A stretch of DNA of 64,000 nt from G963662675 sp963662675 (GTDB lineage Bacteria > Bacteroidota > Bacteroidia > Bacteroidales > Prolixibacteraceae): the NCBI GenBank assembly GCA_963662675.2, contig CAXXHP010000004.1:496001-560000 (forward strand), written 5' to 3'. Every line of letters begins with the position of its first letter. Position 1 is the first letter of the stretch. The notes below the pieces were generated by a model. It had not been told where the DNA came from, did no database searches, and worked only from the letters and a program-made list of their open reading frames with translations. A program made the translations under genes and the position numbers. Below, in pieces: positions 62,183 to 64,000 of the stretch.

Positions 62183-63334
62183 ATGAATAAAATATTTTCC
62201 ATAATCACCTCTTCTCTCCTGTTTTTAAGTTCCTATGCACAACAAATGCCAGACAACAGGCTTGTTTCGCCCGAGGTTGAAAGAGATGCGGTAACCTTCA
62301 GGTTGAATGCCCCGCAGGCTGAAGAAGTAATACTCTACGGTGATTTCATTCCCGGTGTTGACATGTGGGGACTTGGAGGCTCTGTTAAAATGACAAAAAA
62401 CGATGAAGGTATTTGGAAATATATGGCCTGCAACCTAGCATCTGAGTTTTACTTCTATTATTACGAGGTTGATGGCGTTAAAATCCTTGATCCTTTAAAC
62501 CTGAAAGTTGCCCATAACTTCAGGGAATACCTGAGTACTTTCATCATTCAAGGTGAAAAAAGCAAATACTACGAGGTAGCCGACAAGCATAAGGGCACAC
62601 TCTCGCAAGTTTGGTATCCGTCTAAAATGGCTGGTGTAGAACGTAGAATGAATGTTTATCTGCCCTATGGCTATTCTGAAGAAAAAGAATATCCGGTACT
62701 ATACCTTCAACATGGTGGTGGTGACGATGAAGAAAACTGGGTCGACATGGGACGTGTTTGCCAGATTATGGATCATCTGATTGATGAAGGGAAAGCTGAG
62801 CCTATGGTTATTGTAATGCCTAACTCATGGGCAGGATTACAGGCATCATTCAACATCATTATACCTGAAGATATGTCGGTGGCATCACCTATGATAACTT
62901 CTGAATCAAAGTACATCGAGGACTTGGTTTATAGTATTATCCCTTATACAGAATCGCATTTCAGCGTTAAAACAGGAAAGGGAAACAGGGCTATTTCCGG
63001 TCTGTCACTTGGTGGGTCATTTACAATGACAATCATAAAACAACACCCTGAATTATTCGATTACATTGCCGTTATGGGATGTGGACTTGGATCACCCGGC
63101 AATATTGATAATGTAAATGATGAAGAAGCTTTAGGCCCACTTAAAAGAAGTGGGTATAACCTTTTTTGGTTGGGTGCCGGAACAAAAGACATGGGCTACG
63201 TGAATGCCATGAGACTGATAGAAGGATTTAAGAAAATGGGGATGGATTACGTTTATTACAATTCTTTGGACGGACATAACTGGCGTTCGTGGCGTAAAAA
63301 CATAATAGATTTTGTCCCTCTTCTATTTAAATAA
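62183..63334 (+). CDS. CE1-like esterase with N-terminal CBM48-type domain (copy 2)
   Basis: The 383-residue paralogue of the preceding gene has the same domain order: LYGDFIPGVDMWGLGG, then LQHGGGDDEENWVDMGR, SGLSLGGSFT and DGHNWRSWRKNI. The two differ most in the lid region between the oxyanion loop and the nucleophile, which may shift substrate preference. It lies in the same transcript. Confidence 0.88.
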   Translation: MNKIFSIITSSLLFLSSYAQQMPDNRLVSPEVERDAVTFRLNAPQAEEVILYGDFIPGVDMWGLGGSVKMTKNDEGIWKYMACNLASEFYFYYYEVDGVKILDPLNLKVAHNFREYLSTFIIQGEKSKYYEVADKHKGTLSQVWYPSKMAGVERRMNVYLPYGYSEEKEYPVLYLQHGGGDDEENWVDMGRVCQIMDHLIDEGKAEPMVIVMPNSWAGLQASFNIIIPEDMSVASPMITSESKYIEDLVYSIIPYTESHFSVKTGKGNRAISGLSLGGSFTMTIIKQHPELFDYIAVMGCGLGSPGNIDNVNDEEALGPLKRSGYNLFWLGAGTKDMGYVNAMRLIEGFKKMGMDYVYYNSLDGHNWRSWRKNIIDFVPLLFK

Positions 63335-63356
63335 TTAAACCATTTAAATATTAAAA

Positions 63357-64000
63357 ATGAAAAAACAAGTATTACTAATCGCCGGGTTATTCCTTATTTT
63401 CTCGGCAAATGCTCAAAGATTAATTGTTCGCATGGACGACATTGGTGGTTCCCACACCATAAATAAGGCTATTATAGCATGTTTCCAGAACGGGATCGGT
63501 CGCTCTGCCGAAATTATGCCAGCTACTCCCTGGTTTTTGGAAGGTGCTAAATTGTGCAATGAAAACCCTGACCTTGATGTTGGAATCCATGTTACCCTCA
63601 ACAGTGAATGGATGAATTACAAATGGAGGCCCCTTACTGAATGCCCTTCATTGTGTGACGAGGATGGATACCTGACTGCCAGTGGGTTTGATCCATCTGC
63701 AAAACCTTTTAATTTAGCAGAGGCAGAAGCAGAAATTCGTGCTCAGATAGAACTGGCTTTGAAATATGTAAACAATGTCACCCATATTACTGATCACATG
63801 ATGTGGACCTTCAAACCAGGGTTGCTTGACATTGTTTTGAAACTAGCCGATGAATACAATCTGGTATATCAGGGAAATTCCGAAATCGATGCAAAATTGG
63901 GGCTAAACTCATTAGGTGTTGGAATGTCACAACCCGGAGAGAAAAGAGAAGGTGCTTTTCTTGAAGCATTAAAGAAAATGGAAAATGGAAAGACCTACTG
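63357..64000 (+). CDS. ChbG/YdjC-family carbohydrate deacetylase, N-terminal part
   Basis: The gene is cut by the window end; about 214 residues are visible. A signal peptide (KQVLLIAGLFLIFSANAQ) precedes the YdjC domain with RMDDIGGSHTINKAI (Asp pair), DVGIHVTLNSEW (metal His) and HITDHMMWTFKPGLL (second metal His). ChbG-type enzymes deacetylate sugars. Here the secreted form fits the esterase-rich polysaccharide locus. Confidence 0.8.
   Translation, partial: MKKQVLLIAGLFLIFSANAQRLIVRMDDIGGSHTINKAIIACFQNGIGRSAEIMPATPWFLEGAKLCNENPDLDVGIHVTLNSEWMNYKWRPLTECPSLCDEDGYLTASGFDPSAKPFNLAEAEAEIRAQIELALKYVNNVTHITDHMMWTFKPGLLDIVLKLADEYNLVYQGNSEIDAKLGLNSLGVGMSQPGEKREGAFLEALKKMENGKTY

Overview
The window comes from a Bacteroidota chromosome. 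The lineage is probably Marinilabiliales or Prolixibacteraceae-like, which is an inference from gene content. The evidence is a SusC/SusD pair behind a FecI/FecR-type regulator, -33 TTG / -7 TAnnTTTG promoters, low GC and Bacteroidota-type lipoprotein signals.

Left flank (1-17.7 kb). This is ordinary chromosome: the end of an FtsX-like ABC permease, a B1 metallo-beta-lactamase coupled to a membrane protein, and an Asp/Gly-rich repeat lipoprotein. A sulfur/redox cluster follows: ferredoxin-type membrane protein, SQR-like flavoprotein, CoA-disulfide-reductase fused to three rhodanese modules, two thioredoxin-fold proteins and OsmC. It diverges from a Crp/Fnr gene across a perfect FNR-type box. 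Next come housekeeping genes (ndk, DHH phosphoesterase, two FKBP lipoproteins, a YciB-like/NUDIX fusion, an RsmI-like methylase, a PhnP-like hydrolase, MFS, asnA) and tRNA-Arg(TCT).

Cassette array (18.4-46 kb). A tyrosine recombinase with a clean Bacteroidota promoter sits next to an integron-like array. I can delimit 13 cassettes (A-M). Nearly every cassette starts with GTT plus about 6 bases and ends with the complement of that same sequence (R''), followed by a roughly 130-190 bp imperfect palindrome (attC). This is the defining geometry of integron cassettes. The recombinase lacks the extra patch that marks canonical IntI, and it is transcribed toward the array. Cargo includes a PIN protein with a partner, NmrA plus AraC, a methyltransferase plus GNAT, a PLD nuclease, an HNH protein, an FRG-HEPN protein, membrane pairs and an AAA ATPase with a partner. 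One ORF-less cassette is strongly structured and is present twice, apparently identical, 10,080 bp apart.

Introns in the array. Six of the attC sites carry a near-identical group IIC intron (1.94-2.02 kb). All are on the minus strand and all sit at the same point of R'' (bottom strand TGT|TA or TGT|TG). Five encode an identical 431-aa reverse transcriptase and the sixth has an amber codon. The copies are mosaic, which implies gene conversion or recombination. The introns separate R'' from the rest of attC and probably freeze those cassettes.

Right flank (46-64 kb). This holds iorAB, a tandem-duplicated unknown protein, then a polysaccharide utilisation locus: ECF sigma, FecR, SusC, SusD, type-B carboxylesterase, GH3, two tandem CE1-like esterases, and a ChbG/YdjC deacetylase cut by the window end. 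The content suggests an esterified plant polysaccharide such as feruloylated xylan (inference).
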